From positions 1 to 32,498 of the forward strand of contig JAJDVI010000005.1 in the NCBI GenBank assembly GCA_022826195.1: 32,498 bases of DNA. The letters are read 5' to 3'. Shown here in pieces: positions 6,615 through 15,547 of the stretch (the first letter of the stretch is position 1; every line of letters starts with the position of its first letter). The notes beneath the pieces were generated by a model that saw only the letters and a list, made by a program, of their open reading frames with translations, had not been told where the DNA came from and did not search any database. Origin of the DNA: Acidobacteriota bacterium. GTDB lineage: Bacteria > Acidobacteriota > Vicinamibacteria > Marinacidobacterales > Marinacidobacteraceae. Both the position numbers and the translations under genes were made by a program.

Positions 6615-9600
6615 TCAGTCCGGTCTGTGGCCGGGGGCCCGGTCTCGGATGTCGCTTGATGAGTCCTGGGATGGCGCCGTGGGCGGAGTCAAGGCCCAAC
6701 CAGTCCGCGGCGCATCCCCACGACCATTGTCCAGTACGAAGTGGTCCTCGAGCGCCGGCGCGAAGATGGATGGGATCCGGCGGCTCCGCCGTCGAGCCGA
6801 ATCATGCTCGACGGCGGCGCCATCCGCATCGGGTTCTTCCTCGGATCCATCGCGATCGGCCTGGCCGTGGACGATGCTCGTCGCCAGGGACAGCGCGGTC
6901 GTCGTGGTCATCAAGTCCACCGCGCCGACGCGGTAGCCGAAGTCCCTCTGGATGAACGCTCCCAGTTCGGCAATCGAGAGCGAGCTGAAACCAAAGCTGG
7001 CGAGCGGTTGTTCGGGATCGATCTCGTCTCCGCCGGTGAGCTCGGCAACCTTCGCGGTGATCTGCGCGGCGACGGCCCCGATGGTGAGTTGACCGCCCAT
7101 GTTCGCCTCGAACGCGTCCTGGTTGGTGGTGAACCGGCCGCTTCGCATGTAGTCGGGCGCGTCGCCCCGCCAGAGCGGGCGCTCGAAGCAGGCCGTGATC
7201 AGATGGTCCTGACCGGACAGGACGCGCATGGCGTAGTCGAGGTTGGTGGCGGCGAACACGCTGTTGACGGGAGGCATCCCGACGGACTTCATGAGACGCA
7301 GGATCCGAAGGTCACGGGAAGCCATGCCGGCCTCGGCCACGGCAGCCAGGTTGTACGACAGCGCGGGCCGGCCGCGCCGGCGCCGCGACGCGGCCAACCC
7401 GTCCAGGAAGGCGTTGGCGGCCCCGTAGTTGATCTGCCCCGGGTTGCCGAAGGTCGAGGAAATTGACGAGAAGAGGACGAAGTGGTCGAGTGGACAGTCA
7501 GCGGTGGCCCGGTGGAGGTTGAGGGCGCCGCCGGCCTTGGGGGCGAACACCCGCGCCACCGAATCGGGCGTCAGGTCGCGCAGCAACTGGTCATCCACGA
7601 TGCCGGCGAGGTGGAAGACGCCCTTCAACGGGCGGCGCAGTTGGGCGATGCAGCGCTCGACATCCGCGGCCTCCGCCACATCGCCGGGAACGACGTCGAT
7701 CTCGATCCTGTCGCGCAGTTCCGGGAAGAAGTCGTCGATGCCGCTCGCCTGGCGTACCCAATCGACGCTCCGGCGGCGCTCGGGATCGCGATCCAGCAGA
7801 GTGAGGCGCCGAGCCCCGGAAGCCACCAGGAAAGCGACCATCCGCAGGCCCAGGCCACCCAGCCCGCCGGTCATCAGATAGGTCGCGTCCGGATCGAGAA
7901 AGGGCCGGTCGTCGGCGATCGGGAAGCCGCGCGCGCCGGACGCCGCGGGCGCCTCCACGACCAGCTTGCCCTGATGCTGCCCGTTCATCAACAGACGCAG
8001 GGCCTTGACGACGTCGCTGTACGGGTACACGGCGGTCGGGACGACCGGCAGCGCGCCCTTGTCGTAGAGGTCCAGGCAGTCCTGGAGGAGCTCCCGGGCG
8101 AGGAACGGATCGTCGATGATCAGGCTGTCGATGTCGATCGCCGCGAAACGCAGGTTCTTGCGGAAGACGCGCAGCCCGAGTGTGCTGTCCGCGTAGATGT
8201 CGACCTTGCCGATCTCGAGATGCCGGCCGCAGGGCCGCAGCGCCTCGAGACACAGCGCGATGTGGTGCCCGGCGAGGGAGTTCAGCACGACGTCGACCCC
8301 CTTGCCCTCGGTCGCCCGCATCAGGTCTTGGTACCAGGAGAAGCTGTGCGAATCGAAGGCCGCTTTCACGCCGAGTTCCAGCAGCCGGTCGCGCTTGTCC
8401 GCGCTGCCGGCGGTGGCGTAGATCTCCGCACCCACGTTCTTCGCCAGGGCGACGGCCGCCCGGCCGACGCCGCCCATCCCCGAATGGATGAGGACGCGTT
8501 CGCCCCGTCGCAACTGGCCGAGGTGTACCAGCGCGTAGTAGGCGGTGAGGTCCACCGTCGGACCGGCGGCGGCGTCGACCATGGTCAGGCTTCCGGGCTT
8601 GACGAAGACGGCGCCCTGGTGGACGACGACGCGGTTTGCGATGCAACCCCCGTTCAGGAAAATGACTTCGTCCCCGAGGCGGCAGGTGGCCACCGCCGAG
8701 CCGGCGCGGCGGACGATCCCGCTCGCCTCCACGCCCACTTCGCGCCCGAGCGCCGACCGCTCGTACGACAGCGGCGGCAACCGATCCAGCGTCACCATGA
8801 CGTCGCGGAAGTTGAGCGCCGCCGCCCGTACCTCGATCTCGACGTCGTGCGGCCCCAACGCGGGCGGTTCACAGGTCTTCATCCGGAGACCGGTGACCTG
8901 CCCCGGCCGGTCCAGGAAGAGTCGGTACGGAGGATCCTCCCCGGGCGGCACCGCGGGGAATTCGTCCCGAATCCCGACCACTCGCGGCGCCCACATCCGC
9001 CGTTGCCGGATGGCCAACTCGCGTTCACGCAAGTCACAGCGGTCGAGCCAGGCCAACGTCTTCAGATCGGAGGTCCGGCCGAGGTCGACGAGACGGAAAT
9101 CGAGCCGGGCCTTCTCGGCGACTTCAAGGGACATGGTTCGCACCGCTCCCCACAACGCGCTCCCGCGCGGATCTTCGACCTCGAAGGCGGCTCGCCGAGT
9201 CGCCACGGTGACGCGACACGCGCGAATGTGATCGACCCGCTCCAGGCGGTGGGACACCAAGGCCTTGACGAACGCGGCGAACCGCGCGGTCACCTCCGCT
9301 CCCGTCGGATCCTCCGCGTCGGCGCCGCAGAAGAAGTCGACCGCCTCCACGTCCTGCGCATGGGGCCACTCTTCGATCAACGCGGCATCGCCGTCCACGA
9401 GGCTACCCCACGCCACCTCGTGCACATCAGGTCCCCCAATCAGCGAGATCCACTCGGCAGCGTGGCTCGCGGGTTCGCCCGCCACCCAGCGTAGCCTCCG
9501 CGCGAGCCTTGCCGTTTTCCCGTGGCTCCTTGCACCCGGATACGTCCGTGGAGCCTGCAGAAGAGTCGTGCCCGTTCCTGGCCGCAGTACCTTCCACCCG

Positions 9601-12600
9601 CCCTTCGGGGCAATGACGTCGCCCTCGTTGTGACGAACCAGCGCCAGTCCGCCGGGAACGGCCAGGTCGCGCAGCAACTGCCATTCCGCCCGTCCGGCCT
9701 CCTTGACGTCGGCGTGCAGGAAGAGGAGTTCCGCGGCTCCCCGCCGCACCAGGCCCCGGTCGAGTGCCGGCGCCGATTCCGCGTCAAGCGGGAAACACTC
9801 GAACCGCAGGGACGCGTCCCGGTGGTGAAACGCGTCGAAAAGCGCCCGGGTGCTCTCCTGATCCTCGCCAAGAACCCAGCATTCCGTGTGACTCGCCCGG
9901 CCCGTGAGGTACTCCAGGCATTGACTCAGGGTTGTTTCGTCCGGAGATCGGCCGCCCGCGAACTCGATCGTGCGACACGCCCGGCGTTCGAACCCGTCCA
10001 GGGCGGATTGCTCCAGCGCTTCGATCAGAGCCGCGGGTTCCACGTCCCCGTCGGGCAATGCGGCCGCCAGCGGCGGGTCCACGAACTTCGGTTGCCAGGC
10101 CACGACATGCTTGCTGTGCGCCAGATCGGTTCGCCGGCTCTTGTTGACGTAATTGAACGTGACGACATCGGCGATGTGGCACACGAGTTCTCCCGTAACG
10201 GTGTCGTAGAAGCTCAGGCTTCCCGCGTGCACCCGACCCAGATCGGACGAGAACTGGCCCTTCTCGTGGAGGGCCGTTCGGTGCTTCGGGACACGCATGA
10301 GACACGTGACCCGGGGCGTTGACGGTGGTCGAAGCAGCGTAACCCCCGTCGCCTGCCGGGGCGCCCCGGAAAAATCGACGCTCTCCAGCATGAAGAACGC
10401 CAGCAGTTGCAGTCCGCCGTCCAGCAGCGGCGGCGGGCAGAAGTACCCCTCCTCCCGTCCCGTTGCCCAGAACGTTTCGTCCATGGAGATGTCGGCCAAC
10501 AGTTGTTTCGTTTCGAGGTCGATGTCGATCCGGTGCACGGTCTGAAAAGACGGCCCGAACTGGAAACTGCCTCCAACCACCGCATGCACCCGGTCATAGA
10601 AGTGGGCACGTTCGAGGTAGCGGGTGGGCACGTAGCGCGTCCGGTCGATATCCGCCAGCCGCGGGGGAGCGTCCACCTCGGTTTCGGGGCTCACCCGGCG
10701 AACCGCACCCTGACAGTGCAGCGTGCTTTCCGCACTGAGGTCGAGCGGCTGGGACGAGATGGTGAACGTGTACTGGCCCTCCGCATCCGAAACCGGACGC
10801 AGAGCCGTCTGGAGCCGCACGGATCGCGCTGCCGGGATCGGACAGGGCCGCACGAACTCGATCTCGGAAAAATGGACCGGGCCCTCGCCTACCGCCTCCA
10901 TCACGAGCTCGAGGTACCCCGTCGCGGGCATGATGGGCACCTGATTCACCCGATGGTCGGACAGCCAGGGAAAGTTCTGTGCCGACAGGAATGACTCGAA
11001 GCAGTACCTGGCGCCCGGCATGACGCGGCCGACCAGCGGACCGCGGGACGATGGGCCGTGCCCGACGAAGAATGCGTCGTCCATCAGGGGCTCCATCACC
11101 CGCCGCTCGTCCTTGGGATGGCCGGGGAGCCGCTGGGCGATGTTCTTCGGGCGTGGGTATTGAGCCGCGAAATCGAGCCTCGCCCCGGCGCAGAAGAGCC
11201 GGCCCAACGCCTGATGGAAACCGATGCGGGCATCAGCGCCCCTCATCAGCGTAGGGATGGTGTGAGGGGGCTCGGCGGCGTCTTCGAAGCATTGCCGGAT
11301 CGTGGTCTGCAGCGCACTGTGAGGCGCGATCTCGAGCACTAGGCCGGGCCGCAGGACCTGGCGGACGGTCTTCATGGCGGCGGCGAATCGGACCGGCCGG
11401 CGCACGTTCGACCACCAGTACGCGGCATCGAGACACTCCACCTCATCGCCCGTCACCGACGAGATCATGGGCGCCTCCTTGTTGAACGCCGCATCGTCGA
11501 GAAAGGACAGGGCGTCGAACAGGTCGTCCCGGATCGGGTCCATCGCCATCGAGTGAAACGCGATGTTCCCCGGGATCAGCCGGTTGAACAGATTCCGCCG
11601 GTCCAACTCCGCCACAACGGGCCGCAGTGCGTCCTCCCGGGCGCAAAGGACGGTGCTCGCGGGAGAGTTCTCGCAGGCGATCTGGACTTCCTCCACGGCG
11701 CCGTCCGGCTGGGACACGTTCAGACTCGCGAGAAGATCTTCCACGCCCAGCCGGTCCAGACCGACCGCCAACATCCGGCCGGAACCGGCGGTGCGCTGTT
11801 GCAGGGTGGCCCGGTGGTAGATGACCCTTGTCGCATCCGCCAGCGACAGCGCTCCGCAGGCGTAGGCGGCGGCCACCTCGCCGGCGCTATGGCCGACGAC
11901 ACAGTCCGGGTAGACGCCCCAGGTCTTGAACAGCTCGACGAGCGCGCACTGAATCATGAAGATCACCGGCTGGGCCAGCTCGCATTCGTCGAGATCCTCC
12001 TGACTGGCTTCGAAACAGGCCCTCCGGATGGAAACGTCGGAATGGTCGCGCCAGTGCGCCTCGATGGCGTCCACGGCGCGGCGGAACACCGGATGCGTGT
12101 CGTAGAGGGAACGGGCGCAGCCCGCCCACTGGGTTCCCTGTCCGGCAAACACCATCGCGACGCGCCGCTCCCCCTCGTCCCGGGTCGTGACCGTGTCGGG
12201 ATCCCGGGCGAAGCCGTCCAGCGCCTCCATCAGTTCCTCGCGAGTCTCCACGGCGAAGGCGGTCCGCGCCGCGAAGTGGGTGCGGCGGCGGCTCAGATTG
12301 CCGGCCACCGTGTAGAGGTCCGTCTCCTCTTCGCGAAGCGTGTCCCGCAGCGCTTCCGCGGTCCGGGCCAGGGCATCGGACGTGCGCGCCGACAACGGGA
12401 CCATATGGGCGGCCGCCGGGGCCACGGACACCGAATGCCGGGGTGTCGCGGCGGGACGGTACTCCCGCACGATGCAGTGGCCGTTCGCGCCGCCGAACCC
12501 GAACGAGTTGATGCCGACCGCCACGGGACGCTCGGGAAACGGTTCGCAGGTGGTCTGGACGCGCAGGTTCTGCCCCGCGAAATCGATCTCGGGATTCGGC

Positions 12601-13769
12601 GTCGTGAAGTTCTTCGAGATCGGGGCGAACGTGCGCCGCTGCATCATCAACACGACCTTGAGCAGCGAGCAATGGAAGGCGGAAGCCTCCATGTGTCCGA
12701 CGTTGCTCTTGACGCTCGCCAGTCGTAGCGCCTCCCCCCGCTCGAATCCCCCGTACGCCTCGCCGATGGCGTTCCCCTCGATCTGGTCGCCCATCTGCGT
12801 GCCCGTCGCATGCGCTTCGACATAGTCGATGTCGTGCGGGGCCATCCCCGCTCCGGCGCAGGCCGCGCGCATCACCGCGACCTGCGCGTGCCGGGTCGGG
12901 GCGGTGATGTAGCGGGCCTGACCCAGGCCGCGCCCGTCGTCGGCCGTGCCCGCCGCGTTGAGGGCGGTCCCGTCGATGACGGCGTGGATCCGGTCCCCGT
13001 CCCGCTCGGCCGCGTCGAGCGGTTTGATCGCGACCACGAACACACCTTCGGAGCGCATGTACCCGTTCGCCGCGGCGTCGAACGAGTAGCACTTGCCGTC
13101 GGGACTGATGATGCCGAGAGCGCTGGCGCCGATGCTGGTGGACGGCGATCCGAGATAGGTGACCCCACCCACCACCGCCTGCTCGCAGTCGCCGCAACGA
13201 ATCGCGTTCAGCGCCTCGTGCAGTGCGCTCAGGCTGGCGGAACACGCCGTCATGCAGGCCATCGAAGGCCCCATCAGGTTGAAGTGATACGAGATGCGGT
13301 TTGCGAGCATGGCGGAGCTCCGGCCGGGGACACCGAACATGTTCACGTCGGCCTGCCGCCAGGTAGCCGCGGCGGACATCTGGGCTCCGACGAAGACCCC
13401 GGTGCGGCTGTTGCGCAACCCGTGCAGATTCCAGCCAGCCCGCTCGAAGGTCTCCCAGGCGCAGGTCAGCAGCATCTTGATCTGCGGGTCCATGTAACTC
13501 GCTTCCTGCACCGACAACCCGAAGAGGCGGCAATCGAACAACAACTCCTCGCCGTCCCGGATGAGCCCCTCCCAGGAACTGGCGAACCGGCTGTCGAAGT
13601 CCGACGACTTGCCGATGGGCCGATATCCGCGGCCGTAGCGGCCGGTTATGGACTCCCGGACGATGTCGCGCTCACGGAGCAACCGCCAGAAGTCTTCGTC
13701 GGATCGGATGCCGCCGGGCATGCGAAAGCCGTATCCCGTGATGGCGACCGGTTCTCTGGACGTTCCCAT
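6615..13769 (-). CDS. Single-module reducing type I polyketide/fatty-acid synthase, KS-AT-DH-ER-KR-ACP, no thioesterase
   Basis: 2384 residues from ATG 13769 (M-G-T-S-R-E-P-V-A-I-T-G), where KS homology starts; the frame stays open further upstream but that part is antisense to the hydrolase gene. KS at about 1-435 has Cys176 in T-A-C-S-A-S plus E-A-H-A-T-G-T and K-S-N-V-G-H. AT at about 535-850 has Ser628 in G-H-S-A-G-E and an A-F-H-S motif of the malonyl type. DH at about 895-1170 has His939 and Asp1117; the usual H-xxx-G has Gln in place of Gly. About 1190-1620 is a linker/pseudo-KR region with no clear methyltransferase motif. ER at about 1625-1935 has S-G-M-G-G-V-G. KR at about 1955-2190 has T-G-G-L-G-G-L-G, V-D-D and Tyr2115. 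ACP carries Ser2263 in G-F-S-S-L, unusual for lacking the Asp. A disordered ~80-residue tail follows. All reductive domains look intact, so a saturated acyl chain made iteratively is likely (inference). Release must be by another protein. Confidence 0.93.
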   Translation of the reverse strand: MGTSREPVAITGYGFRMPGGIRSDEDFWRLLRERDIVRESITGRYGRGYRPIGKSSDFDSRFASSWEGLIRDGEELLFDCRLFGLSVQEASYMDPQIKMLLTCAWETFERAGWNLHGLRNSRTGVFVGAQMSAAATWRQADVNMFGVPGRSSAMLANRISYHFNLMGPSMACMTACSASLSALHEALNAIRCGDCEQAVVGGVTYLGSPSTSIGASALGIISPDGKCYSFDAAANGYMRSEGVFVVAIKPLDAAERDGDRIHAVIDGTALNAAGTADDGRGLGQARYITAPTRHAQVAVMRAACAGAGMAPHDIDYVEAHATGTQMGDQIEGNAIGEAYGGFERGEALRLASVKSNVGHMEASAFHCSLLKVVLMMQRRTFAPISKNFTTPNPEIDFAGQNLRVQTTCEPFPERPVAVGINSFGFGGANGHCIVREYRPAATPRHSVSVAPAAAHMVPLSARTSDALARTAEALRDTLREEETDLYTVAGNLSRRRTHFAARTAFAVETREELMEALDGFARDPDTVTTRDEGERRVAMVFAGQGTQWAGCARSLYDTHPVFRRAVDAIEAHWRDHSDVSIRRACFEASQEDLDECELAQPVIFMIQCALVELFKTWGVYPDCVVGHSAGEVAAAYACGALSLADATRVIYHRATLQQRTAGSGRMLAVGLDRLGVEDLLASLNVSQPDGAVEEVQIACENSPASTVLCAREDALRPVVAELDRRNLFNRLIPGNIAFHSMAMDPIRDDLFDALSFLDDAAFNKEAPMISSVTGDEVECLDAAYWWSNVRRPVRFAAAMKTVRQVLRPGLVLEIAPHSALQTTIRQCFEDAAEPPHTIPTLMRGADARIGFHQALGRLFCAGARLDFAAQYPRPKNIAQRLPGHPKDERRVMEPLMDDAFFVGHGPSSRGPLVGRVMPGARYCFESFLSAQNFPWLSDHRVNQVPIMPATGYLELVMEAVGEGPVHFSEIEFVRPCPIPAARSVRLQTALRPVSDAEGQYTFTISSQPLDLSAESTLHCQGAVRRVSPETEVDAPPRLADIDRTRYVPTRYLERAHFYDRVHAVVGGSFQFGPSFQTVHRIDIDLETKQLLADISMDETFWATGREEGYFCPPPLLDGGLQLLAFFMLESVDFSGAPRQATGVTLLRPPSTPRVTCLMRVPKHRTALHEKGQFSSDLGRVHAGSLSFYDTVTGELVCHIADVVTFNYVNKSRRTDLAHSKHVVAWQPKFVDPPLAAALPDGDVEPAALIEALEQSALDGFERRACRTIEFAGGRSPDETTLSQCLEYLTGRASHTECWVLGEDQESTRALFDAFHHRDASLRFECFPLDAESAPALDRGLVRRGAAELLFLHADVKEAGRAEWQLLRDLAVPGGLALVRHNEGDVIAPKGGWKVLRPGTGTTLLQAPRTYPGARSHGKTARLARRLRWVAGEPASHAAEWISLIGGPDVHEVAWGSLVDGDAALIEEWPHAQDVEAVDFFCGADAEDPTGAEVTARFAAFVKALVSHRLERVDHIRACRVTVATRRAAFEVEDPRGSALWGAVRTMSLEVAEKARLDFRLVDLGRTSDLKTLAWLDRCDLRERELAIRQRRMWAPRVVGIRDEFPAVPPGEDPPYRLFLDRPGQVTGLRMKTCEPPALGPHDVEIEVRAAALNFRDVMVTLDRLPPLSYERSALGREVGVEASGIVRRAGSAVATCRLGDEVIFLNGGCIANRVVVHQGAVFVKPGSLTMVDAAAGPTVDLTAYYALVHLGQLRRGERVLIHSGMGGVGRAAVALAKNVGAEIYATAGSADKRDRLLELGVKAAFDSHSFSWYQDLMRATEGKGVDVVLNSLAGHHIALCLEALRPCGRHLEIGKVDIYADSTLGLRVFRKNLRFAAIDIDSLIIDDPFLARELLQDCLDLYDKGALPVVPTAVYPYSDVVKALRLLMNGQHQGKLVVEAPAASGARGFPIADDRPFLDPDATYLMTGGLGGLGLRMVAFLVASGARRLTLLDRDPERRRSVDWVRQASGIDDFFPELRDRIEIDVVPGDVAEAADVERCIAQLRRPLKGVFHLAGIVDDQLLRDLTPDSVARVFAPKAGGALNLHRATADCPLDHFVLFSSISSTFGNPGQINYGAANAFLDGLAASRRRRGRPALSYNLAAVAEAGMASRDLRILRLMKSVGMPPVNSVFAATNLDYAMRVLSGQDHLITACFERPLWRGDAPDYMRSGRFTTNQDAFEANMGGQLTIGAVAAQITAKVAELTGGDEIDPEQPLASFGFSSLSIAELGAFIQRDFGYRVGAVDLMTTTTALSLATSIVHGQADRDGSEEEPDADGAAVEHDSARRRSRRIPSIFAPALEDHFVLDNGRGDAPRTGWALTPPTAPSQDSSSDIRDRAPGHRPD

Positions 13770-13795
13770 GGACGGGCCTGCGCCGGGCGGCGGGC

Positions 13796-15480
13796 TCAAT
13801 ACGCGTCCAGGTGGGACCGGATCAGGGGATACACGTCGCGAGCGGCGTCTTTCCCGAAGATGCAGTCGATGTGGCTGTACGTCGGGATCACGTGACGGGT
13901 GTACTTCCCGGCCCCGAACCGCCGCCGCAGGAGGCGAACGGTCTTTTGGGTGCTGCGGGGAAGGAAACACCGGTTCTCGGCCCCGTGGATGAAGGCAACG
14001 GGGATGTCGAGCCCGGCGATCCCGGGCAGGTACGCGTCCCGGCCCCTGGCGTCCACGATGCGCTTCCTCCGGGCGATCAGGGCCAACTGGGCCAGCGCCG
14101 ACACGTTCGCCTCGCCGAACATCTCGGGGAGCGCCTCGTCGAATGTGGCGGCGTTCAGCCGGTCCCGCTCGTAGAGCGGACCGTAGAGCGCGGTGATGCG
14201 ATTGCTGGTCGCGTTGTCGGCGCTCTGCCGCCCGGAAAGCGGCAGGAGGCGATACAGCACGCGGTCGAGCGCCCGGAGCCAGACCGGGTCCCGGGCGCGC
14301 GCCGTCACGTCCACCGCCCGCAGCCGGAGCAGGCCGAAGAACCACGGGATGCGGAGGTGCGCCAGCAGCCGCTGCGGGAACCACGGAACGAAGACATGCG
14401 GCCCGATCTGGGAGATGACCGCCGAACGCACTCCCTGGAGGCCCGAGAGCATCGCCATCGTGAAGGTCGTGGCGCCGAAGCAGTGCGCGACGACCTGCAC
14501 GTCGGGCGCGTCCGTCACCTCGCGCACCCTGGCGATCGCGGCGGGATAGTCGTAGCGCGCGATGTCGTCCGCGGTATGCGGCTCGCCCGAGTACGGGAGG
14601 TCGATGCTGGACCGGTAGTCGAGGAGCCAGCAGTCGTAGCCGGCTTCGAAGAGATACTCCAGCAGGTTCGTGGCGATCGTGTCGATCGAGTAGATGAGGC
14701 TCGAAACGCCCAGCCCGTGCGTGAGAACGACCGGCCCCCGGTCGCCGCCCCGGTACCGGGTGAGGCGCAGTTGCTTGCCGTCTTCGGTCGTCACCGGGAC
14801 CCCCTGGCCCACGCCGCAGCGCAGCGGACGCCGCCGACGGGGCGGCTTCCACTCGTCAAACCGCCGCAGGGATCGGCCGCTGCCATACGTCTTGAAGAGC
14901 GACCCGGCGAAGAAGCCGCCGAAGTCCGCGAGCGCCTTTGCCCGGGCCCTCGTTGAATTGGGTCCGGTCGATTGCATTGTGGTGAGCTGCCGGGCGAAGT
15001 CGCTGACCGGCACGCGCAGCACGCCGCGTAGCGGGGCGGCCGTCTCCGGCGCGTCCCGGCGGCGCAACGCGACGTACAGCGTGGTCGTGTCGGGCCAGAG
15101 GTCGCACCCCGGGCCGTCCCGGATGACCTTGTAGCCCCGGAACTCGTACCGGGCGCCGTTTTTCGCGGTGAGCGTCGCCCGGTACTCCATGCGCTTCGTC
15201 CGGGGATCGTCGGGGTCAGCGCTGAACAGGTTGAAACGCCCGCCGGAAGCGACCAGGCGGCCCTCCGCAAGCGCCGGCGCGTCCACCGTCCCGACGAGGT
15301 CCGCCTCGTGCGCCGGATCCCGAAGCATCCGTTCCACGTCGTCCACCGAGATGGAGAAGACGAAGGCGAACGACGATCCGGCCTGGCGTCCGGTCTCCGC
15401 TCCGCGCCAATGGTCTTCGCCCTCCCCGACGAAGCCGGCCATCCGTTCGGTGAACCGCACGCCCGCGGGCGGCGCGGGAG
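13796..15480 (-). repeat. Tandem intra-operon duplication, copy 1
   Basis: Aligns nearly end to end, at about 80 percent nucleotide identity by eye, with 15507-17190, the 3' half of the fusion gene (offset about 1.71 kb). Both code for the middle domain plus hydrolase. Confidence 0.85.
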
Positions 15481-15547
15481 CCGAAAGAGCCGACTCGCGG
15501 CCGGCGTCAGGTCCGGTCGAGGTGGGACCGAATGTGCGGGAAGACAT
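13796..15547 (-). CDS. Stand-alone alpha/beta hydrolase, paralog of the C-terminal half of the GMC fusion
   Basis: 583 residues from ATG 15547 (a GTG lies one codon upstream). It starts inside the last 41 bases of the GMC fusion gene and ends 26 bases before the PKS start, so the three genes form a coupled operon. The first ~270 residues repeat the beta-rich middle region of the fusion protein (F-T-E-R-M-A-G-F near residue 35, then F-A-F-V-F-S-I-S-V-D-D). The rest is an alpha/beta hydrolase with nucleophile elbow A-H-C-F-G, Cys356 replacing Ser. A late conserved His lies in Y-S-H-I-D. The usual Asp loop reads H-G-A-E-N. A Cys nucleophile is known in PHA synthases and dienelactone hydrolase, so acyl transfer or release of the PKS product is a fair inference. 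Confidence 0.85.
   Translation of the reverse strand: MSSRTFGPTSTGPDAGRESALSAPAPPAGVRFTERMAGFVGEGEDHWRGAETGRQAGSSFAFVFSISVDDVERMLRDPAHEADLVGTVDAPALAEGRLVASGGRFNLFSADPDDPRTKRMEYRATLTAKNGARYEFRGYKVIRDGPGCDLWPDTTTLYVALRRRDAPETAAPLRGVLRVPVSDFARQLTTMQSTGPNSTRARAKALADFGGFFAGSLFKTYGSGRSLRRFDEWKPPRRRRPLRCGVGQGVPVTTEDGKQLRLTRYRGGDRGPVVLTHGLGVSSLIYSIDTIATNLLEYLFEAGYDCWLLDYRSSIDLPYSGEPHTADDIARYDYPAAIARVREVTDAPDVQVVAHCFGATTFTMAMLSGLQGVRSAVISQIGPHVFVPWFPQRLLAHLRIPWFFGLLRLRAVDVTARARDPVWLRALDRVLYRLLPLSGRQSADNATSNRITALYGPLYERDRLNAATFDEALPEMFGEANVSALAQLALIARRKRIVDARGRDAYLPGIAGLDIPVAFIHGAENRCFLPRSTQKTVRLLRRRFGAGKYTRHVIPTYSHIDCIFGKDAARDVYPLIRSHLDAY

Noticed and set aside
7482..9494. 670-residue open frame on the plus strand
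   Set aside because: It is antisense to the PKS; the minus-strand product has ER and KR motifs, and this frame has none.
8900..10900. C-methyltransferase domain between DH and ER
   Set aside because: No glycine-rich SAM-binding motif in the ~430-residue stretch; better read as linker and pseudo-KR region.
13770..14852. N-terminal extension of the PKS frame by 361 residues
   Set aside because: Overlaps the hydrolase gene on the same strand in another frame and gives a low-complexity Arg/Pro sequence; KS homology starts at 13769.
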